The notes: generated by a model from the letters alone, not told the origin. A stretch of DNA of 64,000 bases from Leifsonia xyli (GCA_003243275.1 QFQR01000008.1:1-64000); one strand, 5' to 3'; counted from the stretch's first letter, positions 42,445 to 51,764 are shown. Translations and numbers: made by a program.

Positions 42445-42466
42445 AAACGGATCGCTCATCCGCTTT
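42445..42466. promoter_or_regulatory. TetR operator copy 1
   Basis: AAACGGAT-CGCTC-ATCCGCTTT inverted repeat just upstream of the tetR -10 (42434-42439). Confidence 0.65.
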
Positions 42467-42478
42467 CGTGCTAGCGTC

Positions 42479-42500
42479 AAACGGATTACTCATCCGCTTT
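42479..42500. promoter_or_regulatory. TetR operator copy 2
   Basis: AAACGGAT-TACTC-ATCCGCTTT, the same 22-base site 34 bases on; it starts just downstream of TAGCGT (42472-42477), the likely SDR -10, and ends at the GGAGG SD. Confidence 0.65.
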
Positions 42501-42509
42501 GGAGGACCC

Positions 42510-43469
42510 ATGAACCGCACCCGATTCACCCCGCCCATGCAACGGGGTCGCACGATCGTCGTCACCGGGGCCACGGCGGGCATCGGCTACTTCGCAGCCG
42601 AGCAGCTCGCCGCGGCCGGGGCGCACGTGGTGCTCGCCTCGCGGACACCCGCGAAGCTCGTCGCCGCGCGCGACGCGATCCTCGCCCAGGTGACGGGGGC
42701 CCGGGTCGACACCGTGCGCCTCGACCTGGCATCCCCCGACTCGGTCGGCGAGGCGGTCGCCGAGCTCGCCGGTCGCGAACGTCTCGACGCGCTGCTGCTC
42801 AACGGCGGAGCCATGGAGGGCCGAAACGCCCCCACCGCCTGGGGGCGGCCGGCGATCATCTCCACCCACGTGCTCGGGAACGCGGCGCTCGTCGCAGGTC
42901 TCCTCCCCCTCCTCGCGCGCACCGGCACGGAGGCACGGCCCTCCCGGATCGTGCACACCTCGTCGGGATTCGTCGACCGCGCGCGGCGACTCGACCTCCG
43001 CGATCCGCTGCGGACCCCGCGCAACGCGATCGTCGCGTACACCCGGGCGAAGCTCGTCACCGAGGTGTACGCGCTCGAACTCGACCGCCGGATGGCCGCC
43101 GCGGGCGCACCCGTGATCTCGCTGATCAGCCGGCCGGGGGTGGGCGTCGACGCGCGCACCCCGGATCGCCCCGGAGTGCACGACGCGACGACCCGGCACC
43201 GCCGCAACCCCTTCACCCCGTGGGCGCAGGGCAAGGACACCGCGGCCTGGTCGGCGGTGCGGGCCGTCACCGACCCGGCCGCCCGCGGGGGCGAGCTCTA
43301 CGCGCCGGCCGGGGGCCTCATCGGGGAACCCGAGCGGCGGCCCGTCGCGGCGCACGTGGTCGGCGTCGACGGGGAGATCGTCCAGGCCGTGTGGCGTGAG
43401 GTGAACGCGGCGGCCGGCGTCGACGTCAGCGGGGATCTCCCGGCGCCGTCCGGGCGGCTCCCCCGCTGA
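42510..43469 (+). CDS. SDR-family oxidoreductase (retinol dehydrogenase-like)
   Basis: 319 residues. TGATAGIGYFAAEQL cofactor motif, LLNGGAMEG, HTSSGFVDRA and YTRAKLVTEVYALEL (catalytic Tyr/Lys). GGAGG six bases before the ATG. Divergent TetR with double operator implies induction by an unknown compound, possibly a toxic aldehyde or ketone. 3' end overlaps a small minus-strand gene. Confidence 0.87.
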   Translation: MNRTRFTPPMQRGRTIVVTGATAGIGYFAAEQLAAAGAHVVLASRTPAKLVAARDAILAQVTGARVDTVRLDLASPDSVGEAVAELAGRERLDALLLNGGAMEGRNAPTAWGRPAIISTHVLGNAALVAGLLPLLARTGTEARPSRIVHTSSGFVDRARRLDLRDPLRTPRNAIVAYTRAKLVTEVYALELDRRMAAAGAPVISLISRPGVGVDARTPDRPGVHDATTRHRRNPFTPWAQGKDTAAWSAVRAVTDPAARGGELYAPAGGLIGEPERRPVAAHVVGVDGEIVQAVWREVNAAAGVDVSGDLPAPSGRLPR

Positions 43470-43614
43470 GCGCGTCGGCGTCGGGCTCCTGCTGGTCGCC
43501 GGACGCCGCATCCGCCTGGGTGCGACGTCGCGCGTCGCGCCCGCGCTCCCGAGCGCTCAGCTCCTGGGGCTCGACGTAGGTCCTCCCGGCCCGGTGGTCC
43601 TTCTCGTGGGCCAT
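43426..43614 (-). CDS. Hypothetical small charged protein
   Basis: 62 residues, very polar: MAHEKDHRAGRTYVEPQELS then ARERGRDARRRTQADAA and a Gly/Ala/Pro end. No recognised domain. It overlaps the convergent SDR by 44 bases, which lowers confidence; the ATG is ten bases after the upstream acidic gene. Confidence 0.4.
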   Translation of the reverse strand: MAHEKDHRAGRTYVEPQELSARERGRDARRRTQADAASGDQQEPDADALSGGAARTAPGDPR

Positions 43615-43624
43615 GGCGCGGGGC

Positions 43625-44089
43625 TCAGTGGAAGGCGGTGCCGCCCACCGTGCGCTGCGGGTCGGCGGCCTCCGCCGCCTCGTCCGGGGCGAACGGCGCG
43701 GGCTCGTCGGGGGTGATGTCGGGGTCGATCGGCACGCCGTCGGGTGCGCCCGGGACCGGCTCGGCGGGCGGGCCGGCCGGCGGGGGCGCGATCGACGCGT
43801 CGGTGTCTGCGAGCACCGAGCCGTCGGGCTCCGACAGCTCGCCATCGGTGGTCGGCATCCGCTGGCTGTCGAACTGGCCGTCGGGACTCGCCGGAGCCTG
43901 GGTCCCCGCTTCGGGGACGGTCACGACCTCGTCGGGCTGGGACAGCAGTCCGTCGGGTCCGAGTTCGTCGGATGCGACGGTGTCGTGATGCGGGTGGCCG
44001 ACGACGTAGCCGTCGGCGTCGAAGTGCTGCGGCTGGATGCCGGTCGACTCGTCGAGGGGGTGGTCCTGGATGTTCTGAGCGTCGGTCAT
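43625..44089 (-). CDS. Hypothetical acidic, proline-rich protein
   Basis: 154 residues, unrecognised. Strongly acidic and disordered (Asp, Glu, Pro, Gly); begins MTDAQNIQDHPLDESTGIQPQHFDADGYVVGHP and has no helix-forming region or signal peptide. GAGGAG lies before the ATG. Similar in character to the small acidic proteins at 60393 and 63722. Confidence 0.65.
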   Translation of the reverse strand: MTDAQNIQDHPLDESTGIQPQHFDADGYVVGHPHHDTVASDELGPDGLLSQPDEVVTVPEAGTQAPASPDGQFDSQRMPTTDGELSEPDGSVLADTDASIAPPPAGPPAEPVPGAPDGVPIDPDITPDEPAPFAPDEAAEAADPQRTVGGTAFH

Positions 44090-44207
44090 GGCTGCTCCTC
44101 TCCGGCACCCAGTCCACGCCGGATCGCCCCGCCGCGCGAGGGGGTGACAGCGCACCCCGGGAGGGTTACCATCCCCGGCGCGCGGAGCGCCCTCCGGCGC
44201 GAGAGGC

Positions 44208-45446
44208 TCAGCGGGCGGGGGTGCGGATGAGCGCCTCGATCGGCATGAGGGCCGAGCCGAGGGCCACGGTGTCGCCTCCGAAGCTCGCGACGGCGAGCTC
44301 GAACTGGCCCCCGGCGCGCTGCAGGCAGTTGTCGTCGACCGCCGCCCGGATACGGTCGGCGTGTCGCTCCATGAGCCGCAGACCGACCCAGCCCCCGACG
44401 ACCACCCGCTGCGGGTTGGTCAGGTTGACCATGCTGCCGAGCGCCGCGCCCAGCACGGCGATCACACGATCCAGCACGGACGCCGCCGCCGGATCGGCAG
44501 CGTCGGCGGCGTCGAGCAGGGACCCGAGCGCCTGCCATCCGCTGCCCTCGAACACGCCACCGGCATCCCGCCAGGCGGCGAGCACGGCGTCGGCCCCCAG
44601 GTAGGCCTCGACGCAGCCGCGGTCACCGCAGCGGCAGCGCTCCCCGTCGTAGCGCACCTTCGTGTGGCCCCACTCGGTGGCACTCGAGTGCGCGCCGCGG
44701 AAGAGCTCGCCGTCGCGCACCACCCCGAGCCCCACACCGCGGCCGAGGAGGGCGATGAGCGCGTGGTCGGCCCCGCGAGCGGCCCCGAACCAGAGCTCCG
44801 CGCGCGCCTGCGTCTTCGCGCCGTTCTCGGCGAACACGGGCAGGTCCGGGTCGAGATCGAGGGGGATCGGCAGGGCGGGCCAGTGGAGGCTCTGGGCGTA
44901 GAGGGTCTGCCGCCCGGCGGCATCCGTCTCGACCACGCCCGGGAGGCCGAGCCCGATGCCGAGCACCCGCGGCCAGCGCGCGGCGTTGCGGGCGCGCAGC
45001 GCCGCGATCGCCTCGCGCAGATCGACGACGATGCCCTCGGGCGTCTCCTGCTCGCGGCCGCCGCGGAACTCGCGGTCGACCATCGTGAGGCTGAGGTCGA
45101 AGAGCTCCACCGCGACGCCGCGCTCGCCGACATCCGCCCCGATCGCATAGGCGCCATCGGCGTTCGGGGCGATGAGCGAGATCGGCCGGCCCCCACGAGA
45201 GCTGACGGTGCCGGTCTCCACGACGAGGCCGTCGGCCAAGAGCTCGGCCACGAGGTTCGCGGCGGATGCGGCCGAGAGCCCGCACCGGCGCGCCACTTCC
45301 GCCCGGGTCGTCTCCCGGTCGCGCAGGACCACCTGCAGCGCGGCGGCGCGGTTGCGCTGGCGCAGCGAGGTGACCGTCGACGCCTCGGGCAGGGGGGCAC
45401 CCGGCACGGCGTCGCGCAGCGTCATGCTGAGACCGTAGCGGGTCAT
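44208..45446 (-). CDS. ROK-family transcriptional regulator
   Basis: 412 residues. N-terminal winged HTH (TTRAEVARRCGLSAASAANLVAELLADGLV) then a ROK sugar kinase-like domain with the zinc motif CRCGDRGCVEAYLG and a conserved Asp-Gly nucleotide region (IGADVGERGVAVELF). I take ATG 45446, which overlaps the cellulase stop as ATGA; ATG 45425 is an alternative because TACGGT lies six bases before it. Probably senses a beta-glucoside and controls the six-gene operon. Confidence 0.86.
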   Translation of the reverse strand: MTRYGLSMTLRDAVPGAPLPEASTVTSLRQRNRAAALQVVLRDRETTRAEVARRCGLSAASAANLVAELLADGLVVETGTVSSRGGRPISLIAPNADGAYAIGADVGERGVAVELFDLSLTMVDREFRGGREQETPEGIVVDLREAIAALRARNAARWPRVLGIGLGLPGVVETDAAGRQTLYAQSLHWPALPIPLDLDPDLPVFAENGAKTQARAELWFGAARGADHALIALLGRGVGLGVVRDGELFRGAHSSATEWGHTKVRYDGERCRCGDRGCVEAYLGADAVLAAWRDAGGVFEGSGWQALGSLLDAADAADPAAASVLDRVIAVLGAALGSMVNLTNPQRVVVGGWVGLRLMERHADRIRAAVDDNCLQRAGGQFELAVASFGGDTVALGSALMPIEALIRTPAR

Positions 45447-46882
45447 GGCGCGGCGTCGACACCGCGCACGCGCGCCGCCCCACGAGCCTCGACGACGAGT
45501 GCCGCGCCGTCCCAGTGCGCGTCGACCGGGCCGTCCGCGTCCACGGTCCAACTCCCGGGGGCCTCCGACAACGGGAACGCGATCCGCGATCCCGCCTCGA
45601 GCCGCACGGCGACCGCGACCTCCTCCTCCGAGTACGGTGCGCCGGCGGTGTGATGCCAGAGGCCCTCCGGCAGTGGTCCGTCGACGAGCCCGGCGATCGG
45701 CGTCTCGACGCCGTCGCGGAGACCCGACCACGCGGGGATGCGGAAGCCGGGGCGACCGACGAGCGCGTCGATCACCGGCTGCCGCCGCTCGCAGTTCTCC
45801 AGCCGCACGGCGTCGAGGAACCCGTCGAGCAGTGCGGTCGCCCGGACGGCATCCGGGCGCTCCGCGGGGTCGGCGACGAGCTCCCACCCGTCGGGCACCG
45901 GCGCCGAGAACGGCGACGTGAGGGTGCCGAGCTTCTTCCACGGCCAGAAGTTCCAGCCGATGCCGTGCCGCTCGTAGAGCTGGGTGGCGGCGTAGATCCA
46001 CCCGGGGGTGTTCTCGCCCCCTTCTCCCATGTAGATCGGGGTGTCGAGGGCGTCGCGCACCTCGAGGTACTCGGCGATGCTCGTCTCGTCGGGCGGGCAC
46101 CAGTAGCGGTGGAACTGAAGCAGCTGGTTGTCGTCGAACCGCCCCCGCAGCACCGACCAGTTGGTGGCCCAGTGGCTGCCCTCGTAGACCAGCAGGTGGC
46201 GGTCGTCGATCGCCCGGATCGCGGAGGTCAGCTCGCGATAGAGCTCGACGAGCTCGTCGGCGTACCGGTGCTGCCACTCGTTGGGCAGCGGCTCGTTGAG
46301 CAGGTCGTAGCCGAGCACGCTCTCGCGGTCGCGGTAGCGCCGGGCGAGCTCCTCCCACAGGGCGATCGTCTGCGCCCGGAATCGCGGGTTCTCGAAGAGC
46401 TCGGGTCGCCCGTTCGGGGAGTCGTCGATGTTGGTGCCCGTCTGGCCGCCGGGAGCGCCGTGCAGGTCGAGCAGGATGCGCAGGCCGTGGGCCTCGCTCC
46501 AGGCGACGGCGCGCTCGATGAGCGCGAACCCCTCCTCCCGCCACGCGCCGTCGTCGTCCATCACCCCGCGGGCATTGATCGGCAGCCGCACGTGATCGAA
46601 GCCGAGGCCGGCGATCTCGCGGATGTCGGCCTCCGTGATGAAGTCGTCGCGGAACCTCCGCCAGAACGCCTCCGCCGCATCCGCCCCCACGAGCTGCGCG
46701 ACGCGCCCCTCGATCTGCCGCGGCGAGGACTGCTCGTCGCCGAACCTCCACATGTAGCCCTCGGCGAGCAGCCAGTTGCCGAGACCGATGCCGCGCAGCA
46801 GGAGCGGCCCCTGGTCGTCGACGAGGCGGGTGCCGTCTGCCCGCACGAATCCGGTGCGGGGGGCGGGGCGGGGAAGGGACAT
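45443..46882 (-). CDS. GH5-family glycoside hydrolase
   Basis: 479 residues, (beta/alpha)8 barrel of GH5. Catalytic acid in DLLNEPLPNEW and nucleophile in PIYMGEGGEN; also HVRLPINARG and DLHGAPGGQTG. There is no signal peptide, so it acts in the cytoplasm on imported oligosaccharides. A C-terminal beta domain (residues 390-475) follows the barrel. Lies 16 bases after the permease gene in the operon. Confidence 0.85.
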   Translation of the reverse strand: MSLPRPAPRTGFVRADGTRLVDDQGPLLLRGIGLGNWLLAEGYMWRFGDEQSSPRQIEGRVAQLVGADAAEAFWRRFRDDFITEADIREIAGLGFDHVRLPINARGVMDDDGAWREEGFALIERAVAWSEAHGLRILLDLHGAPGGQTGTNIDDSPNGRPELFENPRFRAQTIALWEELARRYRDRESVLGYDLLNEPLPNEWQHRYADELVELYRELTSAIRAIDDRHLLVYEGSHWATNWSVLRGRFDDNQLLQFHRYWCPPDETSIAEYLEVRDALDTPIYMGEGGENTPGWIYAATQLYERHGIGWNFWPWKKLGTLTSPFSAPVPDGWELVADPAERPDAVRATALLDGFLDAVRLENCERRQPVIDALVGRPGFRIPAWSGLRDGVETPIAGLVDGPLPEGLWHHTAGAPYSEEEVAVAVRLEAGSRIAFPLSEAPGSWTVDADGPVDAHWDGAALVVEARGAARVRGVDAAP

Positions 46883-46898
46883 GCGGGGCGGGCTCCTC

Positions 46899-47744
46899 TT
46901 ACTTGAGTCCGGACAGGGCGAAGCCCTGCACGACGTAACGCTGGAAGACGACGAAAACGATGAGGATCGGCACGACCATGAGGGTCGACGCCGCCATCTG
47001 CAGCGAAGGGTTGGTGGCGATCTGCTGGTTGAGGAGGGCGACTCCGACCGACAGCGTGTAGAGCCGCTGATCGTTGGCGATGATGAGCGGCCACAGGAAG
47101 CTGTTCCATCCGGCGATGAACGTCAGCACGACCTGCACGGCCAGGATCGGCCGCGACATCGGCAGGATGATGCGGAGGAAGATGCGCCACTCCCCCGCCC
47201 CGTCGATGCGCGCCGCCTCGATGACCTCGGTGGGGATGGTCGACATGAACTGCCGGAACAGGAAGATGCTGAAGCCCGAGACGAGCGTCGGCAGCGCGAT
47301 GCCCACGAGGGTGTTGGTGAGCTTCATGCCGTTGAGGATGAGATAGGTCGGGATCATCGTCACCTGCACCGGGATCATCATCGTGACGAGCACGAGGAAG
47401 AACAGCGCGTCGCGACCCGGGAAGCTGAACTTGGCGAACCCGTAGCCGCAGGCCGCCATGAGCACGAGGCCGACCATGCTGATGAGCACGATCGCGATGG
47501 TGTTCACCAGATAGCGGCCGAAGTCGAGCTCGACGAACAACTGCTGGAAGTACTCGAGGGTGGGGTTCTGGGGCAGCAGCTGAGGCGGGTAGGCGACGGA
47601 TTCGCTGCGCGGCTTGACGGAGGCGAACACCATCCAGATGAACGGGAAGGCGACGCCGAACGCGCCGAGGGCGAGCAGCGCGCCGATGACGATCGTGGCG
47701 GTGCGGCCCTGACGCGGGCCGCGGAGGCGCTCAATAGTCGACAT
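46899..47744 (-). CDS. ABC sugar transporter permease (MalG type)
   Basis: 281 residues, six helices, with the cytoplasmic EAA loop VIEAARIDGAGEWRIFLRIILPMSRP. Second of two CUT1 permeases; it overlaps the other by 14 bases. The ATPase is not in this operon and is presumably a shared MsiK-type protein elsewhere. Confidence 0.92.
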   Translation of the reverse strand: MSTIERLRGPRQGRTATIVIGALLALGAFGVAFPFIWMVFASVKPRSESVAYPPQLLPQNPTLEYFQQLFVELDFGRYLVNTIAIVLISMVGLVLMAACGYGFAKFSFPGRDALFFLVLVTMMIPVQVTMIPTYLILNGMKLTNTLVGIALPTLVSGFSIFLFRQFMSTIPTEVIEAARIDGAGEWRIFLRIILPMSRPILAVQVVLTFIAGWNSFLWPLIIANDQRLYTLSVGVALLNQQIATNPSLQMAASTLMVVPILIVFVVFQRYVVQGFALSGLK

Positions 47745-48609
47745 CGGCCCTCCGAGCCCGCAGCTGGATCACGGTGACGATCGCGATGATCGCGAACAGC
47801 ACGACCGACCCGGCGCTCGCGTAGCCGAACTGGCTCGACGAGAAGCCCTTCTGGTAGAGGAAGAGCGCGATCGAGGTGGAGGCGCCGAGCGGCCCGCCCT
47901 TCGTGAGCACGAACGGCTCGTCGAAGAACTGCAGCCATGCGATGACGGTGGTGATGGTCACGAAGAAGATCGCGAACCTGAGCAGCGGGATGACGATCGA
48001 CCAGGTGCGCCGCACCGATCCCGCCCCGTCGATCGAGGCGGCCTCCAGGTACTCCTTCGGCACGCCCTGGAGGGCCGCGAGGAAGATGATCACGTTGAGC
48101 CCGAGCCCACGCCAGATCGCGACCGCCGCGACGGAGAACTTGACGACGACCGGGTCGGAGAGCCAGGGAACGGGCGGCAGCCCGACGAGCGACAGCAGGT
48201 GGTTGAAGAGCCCGAACTGGGTGTTGTAGAGGTAGCCCCAGACGAGGGCGACGGCGACGATGGCCGTGATCGCGGGAACGAAGTAGAAAGAGCGCAGCGC
48301 GCGGAAGAACCGGCTCTGCGAGCGGTTCAGGGCGAGCGCGATGACGAGCGAGAGGATGATGACGCTCGGCACCCCCATGAGCGCGAAGATCGCCGTGTTG
48401 CCGAGGGCCTGCCAGAAGGCCGGGTCGCCGAACAGCTCGACGTAGTTCTCCAGCCCGATGAAGCGGATGCGCGACCAGTTGCCGAGTCCCGCGAGGTTCA
48501 TGTCGGTGAAGCTCACGAGCAGGGCGACCGCGATCGGGAGCACACCGAAGGCGATGAGCAGGATCATCGCCGGCGTGATGAAGCCGTAGGGCGCGAAGCG
48601 AGTTCTCAT
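47731..48609 (-). CDS. ABC sugar transporter permease (MalF type)
   Basis: 292 residues, six helices; EAA loop YLEAASIDGAGSVRRTWSIVIPLLR. Partner of the MalG-type permease. It starts 52 bases after the substrate-binding protein stop. Confidence 0.92.
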   Translation of the reverse strand: MRTRFAPYGFITPAMILLIAFGVLPIAVALLVSFTDMNLAGLGNWSRIRFIGLENYVELFGDPAFWQALGNTAIFALMGVPSVIILSLVIALALNRSQSRFFRALRSFYFVPAITAIVAVALVWGYLYNTQFGLFNHLLSLVGLPPVPWLSDPVVVKFSVAAVAIWRGLGLNVIIFLAALQGVPKEYLEAASIDGAGSVRRTWSIVIPLLRFAIFFVTITTVIAWLQFFDEPFVLTKGGPLGASTSIALFLYQKGFSSSQFGYASAGSVVLFAIIAIVTVIQLRARRADVDY

Positions 48610-48661
48610 GGGTCCGATGCTGGTGGTGCGGGCCGACCGCGGCCGGCCCGCACCACCGGGG

Positions 48662-49909
48662 TCAGTTGACGGAGGTGCTGCTCGTCGCGTCGACGAGCGA
48701 CTGCAGGGTCTGGTCGCGGTCGGCGCCGGTCAGCACGATCGCGTTGAGCGCGTCGAGCAGGGCCTTGCCGGTCTCGCCGTCCCAGTTCGGAACGAGCGGC
48801 AGGAGCCGCGCGTTGGCGAGCTGCTCCGAGTACACCGCGACGAGCGGGTCGGAGGTGAGCGCGTCATCCGTGAGGGCGTCCTTCGCGGTCGGCAGCTGAC
48901 CGTCGAGGCCGTACCAGCTCACCTGGGTGTCGGGCTTCGAGAGGAAGTCGAGCAGCTGCAGCGCACCCTTCTCGTTCTTCGTCGACCCCCACACGCCGAG
49001 GTTCGAGCCGGCGAGCAGCGAGGTGTTGTCGCTCGCGGAGGGGAGCACCGAGACGCTCCACTTCCCGTCGAGCTCGGGGGCGGCGCCCTCGATGGCCGCG
49101 GCCAGGTACGGACCGCTCACGAGCATCGGCGCGACGCCGGAGGTGAACCCCTGCGTCTGGTCGAAGTCGCTGTTGGTCGGAACGGAGCCGTCGGCGTAGA
49201 GGCCCGTGTACAGGTCGACCGCCTTCTCGAACTCGGGGGTGCCGAAGTCGATCATCCCGTCGCCGTTCACGACCTCGCCACCCTGGTCCCACGTCATGAC
49301 GACGGGGAGGGCGCTGTCCCACTGGGGGATGTAGTAGCCGTACTGGCCGTCGCCGCGCGCCGCGAGGGTCTTGGCATCCGCCCGCAGCTCGTCCCAGGTG
49401 GTGGGGGCGGCGTCGATGCCGTTCTCGGCGAGGATGTCGGTGCGCGTGAAGAGCACACGGGTGTCGGACACCCACGGCACCGAGACGATCTGACCGCCGA
49501 TCGCCGTCGCGTCGCCCGCGACGCCGTCGATGAAGTTCGACGCGGCCAGGTTCGGATAGTCGGCGATCGTGGCGTCGTCGAGGGTCAGCAGCGCGCCGCT
49601 GTCGGCGAAGGTGCGGAGCTTCGAGATGCCGATCTGCAGGATGTCGGGCCCGTTGCCCGAGGCGACCGCGGTCGTGAACTTCTGGTCGATGGAGTCCCAC
49701 GGGATGGCGACCGTCTCGACGTCGATGCCGGTCTCGTCCTCGAAGGGCTTCACGAGCGCGTCGAAGTGCTCCGAGCTGTCGCCCATGATCCAGACGGTGA
49801 GGCTCTTCGCGGCGGCGGGGTCGTCTCCCCCGTCGCCGGCGCTGCAGCCGGCGAGGGCGATCCCGGCGATGGCCACCGTGCTGACGGCGACCAGGCGGTT
49901 TCTCTTCAT
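48662..49909 (-). CDS. Sugar ABC transporter substrate-binding lipoprotein
   Basis: 415 residues. Lipoprotein signal with lipobox IALAGC, then the CUT1 binding-protein fold (LTVWIMGDSSEHFDALVKPFEDETG; VPWVSDTRVLFTR). Likely binds a beta-glucoside such as cellobiose, given the GH1 and GH5 neighbours; the ligand is not readable directly. Confidence 0.93.
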   Translation of the reverse strand: MKRNRLVAVSTVAIAGIALAGCSAGDGGDDPAAAKSLTVWIMGDSSEHFDALVKPFEDETGIDVETVAIPWDSIDQKFTTAVASGNGPDILQIGISKLRTFADSGALLTLDDATIADYPNLAASNFIDGVAGDATAIGGQIVSVPWVSDTRVLFTRTDILAENGIDAAPTTWDELRADAKTLAARGDGQYGYYIPQWDSALPVVMTWDQGGEVVNGDGMIDFGTPEFEKAVDLYTGLYADGSVPTNSDFDQTQGFTSGVAPMLVSGPYLAAAIEGAAPELDGKWSVSVLPSASDNTSLLAGSNLGVWGSTKNEKGALQLLDFLSKPDTQVSWYGLDGQLPTAKDALTDDALTSDPLVAVYSEQLANARLLPLVPNWDGETGKALLDALNAIVLTGADRDQTLQSLVDATSSTSVN

Positions 49910-49943
49910 TGAGGTTCCTTTCGGATGTGGTGCAGGTGATCGT

Positions 49944-51383
49944 CTAGCCGAGCGGGGCGTCGACGGTGGCGGATGCCGTGGAGGGGAGGTCGGTTCGGAG
50001 GTTCTGGAGCAGGGCGCGGTACCAATGGGCGCTGGCCTTGGGCAGGCGCTCCTGCGTGCGGTAGTCGACGTAGACGAGGCCGAAGCGCTTGCTGTAGCCC
50101 TCGCCCCACTCGAAGTTGTCGAGCAGTGACCACACGAAGTAGCCACGCAGATCGACGCCGTCGCGGATCGCGCGACCCGCCGCGTCGAAGTACCCGGAGA
50201 GGTAGGCGATGCGCTCGAGGTCGTCGATCCCGCCCTCGGGGTCGACGTAGTCGTCGAAGCTCGCGCCGGACTCGGTGATGTAGAGCGGAAGCCGGGTGTA
50301 GTCGCGCGCGACCCGGGTCAGCACGGCGTGCAGCGACTCGGGGATCACCGACCAGCCGAAGGAAGTGGTCGCGGGCTGGGCCGGCGTCTCCTCGACGGCG
50401 AAGGGGTGCGCGGCGCTCGCCGGCACGGCGCGTGCGATGACGCGCTGGTAGTGGTTGACGCCCGCGAAGTCGACGGGCGCGGCGATCGTCTCGAGGTCGC
50501 CCGGCAGGATGAGCTCGGCGAGCCCGTGCGGGTCGAGCTGCGCGTGCACTCCCGCGCCGTAGGCGCCGAGATACACGGGATCGAGGAAGACCCGATTGCT
50601 GACGGCGTCGAGGCGGTCGGCCGCGTCGAGGTCGGCGACGGCGTCGGACGCCGGGACCACCTCGGTGACGATGTCGGTGACCCCGACGCGCGCATCCGGG
50701 GCCACCTCGCGGATCGCGCGCACGGCGAGCCCGTGGGCCAGGTTGAGGTGGTGCGCGGCGGCGGTCGCCTCGCGCAGGTCGCGATGCCCGGGGGCGTGCG
50801 GGCCGTAGCCGTAGCCGAGGAACGCGGAGCACCACTTCTCGTTGAGCGTGATCCAGTCGGCGGCGAAGTCACCGAGCGCGGCGAGGGTGCGGCGGGCGTA
50901 CTCGCCGAAGCGCTCGGCGGTCGCGCGGGCGGGCCAGCCGCCGGCATCCTGCAGCGGCTGGGGCAGGTCCCAGTGATAGAGGGTGACGAACGGGCGGATG
51001 CCCCGGTCGCGCAGTCCGGCGAGGAGGTCGCGGTAGAAGGCGACCGCCTCGGGGTTCAGCTCACCGTGGCCGCTCGGCTGCAGCCGCGACCACGACACGG
51101 AGAACCGGTACACGTCGATGCCGAGCTCTGCCATCAGGTCGAGGTCGGCGGCCCAGCGGTGGTAGTGGTCGCAGGCGGTGTCGCCGGTGTCGCCGCGGTG
51201 CACCCGGCCGGGCGTGTGCGCGAAGGTGTCCCAGATGCTCGGCCCGCGGCCGCCCTCCTGGGCTGCCCCCTCGATCTGGTAGGCGGCGGTGGCGACGCCC
51301 CAGGAGAAGTCGGCGGGGAACGCGGTCAGCTCGGGGACGGGGGAACCCGCCGGGTGGCCGGGGGTGCGGGTGAAATAGCTCAT
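49944..51383 (-). CDS. GH1 beta-glucosidase
   Basis: 479 residues. GH1 signatures: FSWGVATAAYQIEGA at the N-terminus, acid/base Glu in WITLNEKW, nucleophile in YITESGA (usual TENG varied to TESG), and SLLDNFEWGEGYSKRFGLVYVD. Cytoplasmic; releases glucose from imported beta-glucosides. First gene of the operon, with a promoter and operator just upstream. Confidence 0.94.
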   Translation of the reverse strand: MSYFTRTPGHPAGSPVPELTAFPADFSWGVATAAYQIEGAAQEGGRGPSIWDTFAHTPGRVHRGDTGDTACDHYHRWAADLDLMAELGIDVYRFSVSWSRLQPSGHGELNPEAVAFYRDLLAGLRDRGIRPFVTLYHWDLPQPLQDAGGWPARATAERFGEYARRTLAALGDFAADWITLNEKWCSAFLGYGYGPHAPGHRDLREATAAAHHLNLAHGLAVRAIREVAPDARVGVTDIVTEVVPASDAVADLDAADRLDAVSNRVFLDPVYLGAYGAGVHAQLDPHGLAELILPGDLETIAAPVDFAGVNHYQRVIARAVPASAAHPFAVEETPAQPATTSFGWSVIPESLHAVLTRVARDYTRLPLYITESGASFDDYVDPEGGIDDLERIAYLSGYFDAAGRAIRDGVDLRGYFVWSLLDNFEWGEGYSKRFGLVYVDYRTQERLPKASAHWYRALLQNLRTDLPSTASATVDAPLG

Positions 51384-51397
51384 CGGGCGCCTTCGCT

Positions 51398-51441
51398 CTT
51401 TGTCTAGGCCTTAGAGTAAGTCCTGGACGAGGGGGACGCAA
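51398..51441 (-). promoter_or_regulatory. Promoter and operator of the beta-glucoside operon
   Basis: Minus strand TTGCGT (51441-51436), 17-base spacer, TACTCT (51418-51413). A 23-base pseudo-palindrome with half sites CTTNNTCTA / TAGANNAAG (51398-51420) covers the -10 and is the best candidate for the ROK operator. Confidence 0.55.
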
Positions 51442-51467
51442 GTCCTGTCCCGGATCGCTCATCGGAG

Positions 51468-51485
51468 GTATACCACGGGTATACT
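51468..51485 (+). promoter_or_regulatory. MazE operator and leaderless promoter
   Basis: GTATACC-ACG-GGTATAC palindrome (51468-51484); TATACT (51480-51485) is the -10, six bases before the MazE ATG. Confidence 0.65.
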
Positions 51486-51491
51486 TCCGGC

Positions 51492-51764
51492 ATGGTGACG
51501 ACGATCAAGGTCAGCGAGGAGGTGCGCGACCGGCTCAAGGAGCAGGCGGCGATCCACGGCCGCACGATCGGCGAGCAGATCGCGGAGCTGGTCGCCCGAG
51601 CCGAACGCGACGAGCGGTTCGCGCGGCTGCGCCGCCAGATCGCCGCGACGCCCGCCGCCGAGCGCGACGCCCGCGCGGCCGAGATCGCGGCCTGGCAGGA
51701 GGCATCCGGCGACGGCCTCCCGGCCGACGACTTCCGCGCCTGGCCGGGGTATGCAGAGCACTGA
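51492..51764 (+). CDS. MazE-type antitoxin
   Basis: 90 residues. N-terminal ribbon-helix-helix-like region (MVTTIKVSEEVRDRLKEQAAIHGRTIGEQIAELV), then an acidic/alanine-rich tail that would bind the toxin. Leaderless start after TATACT. Overlaps the toxin gene by 14 bases. Confidence 0.85.
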   Translation: MVTTIKVSEEVRDRLKEQAAIHGRTIGEQIAELVARAERDERFARLRRQIAATPAAERDARAAEIAAWQEASGDGLPADDFRAWPGYAEH

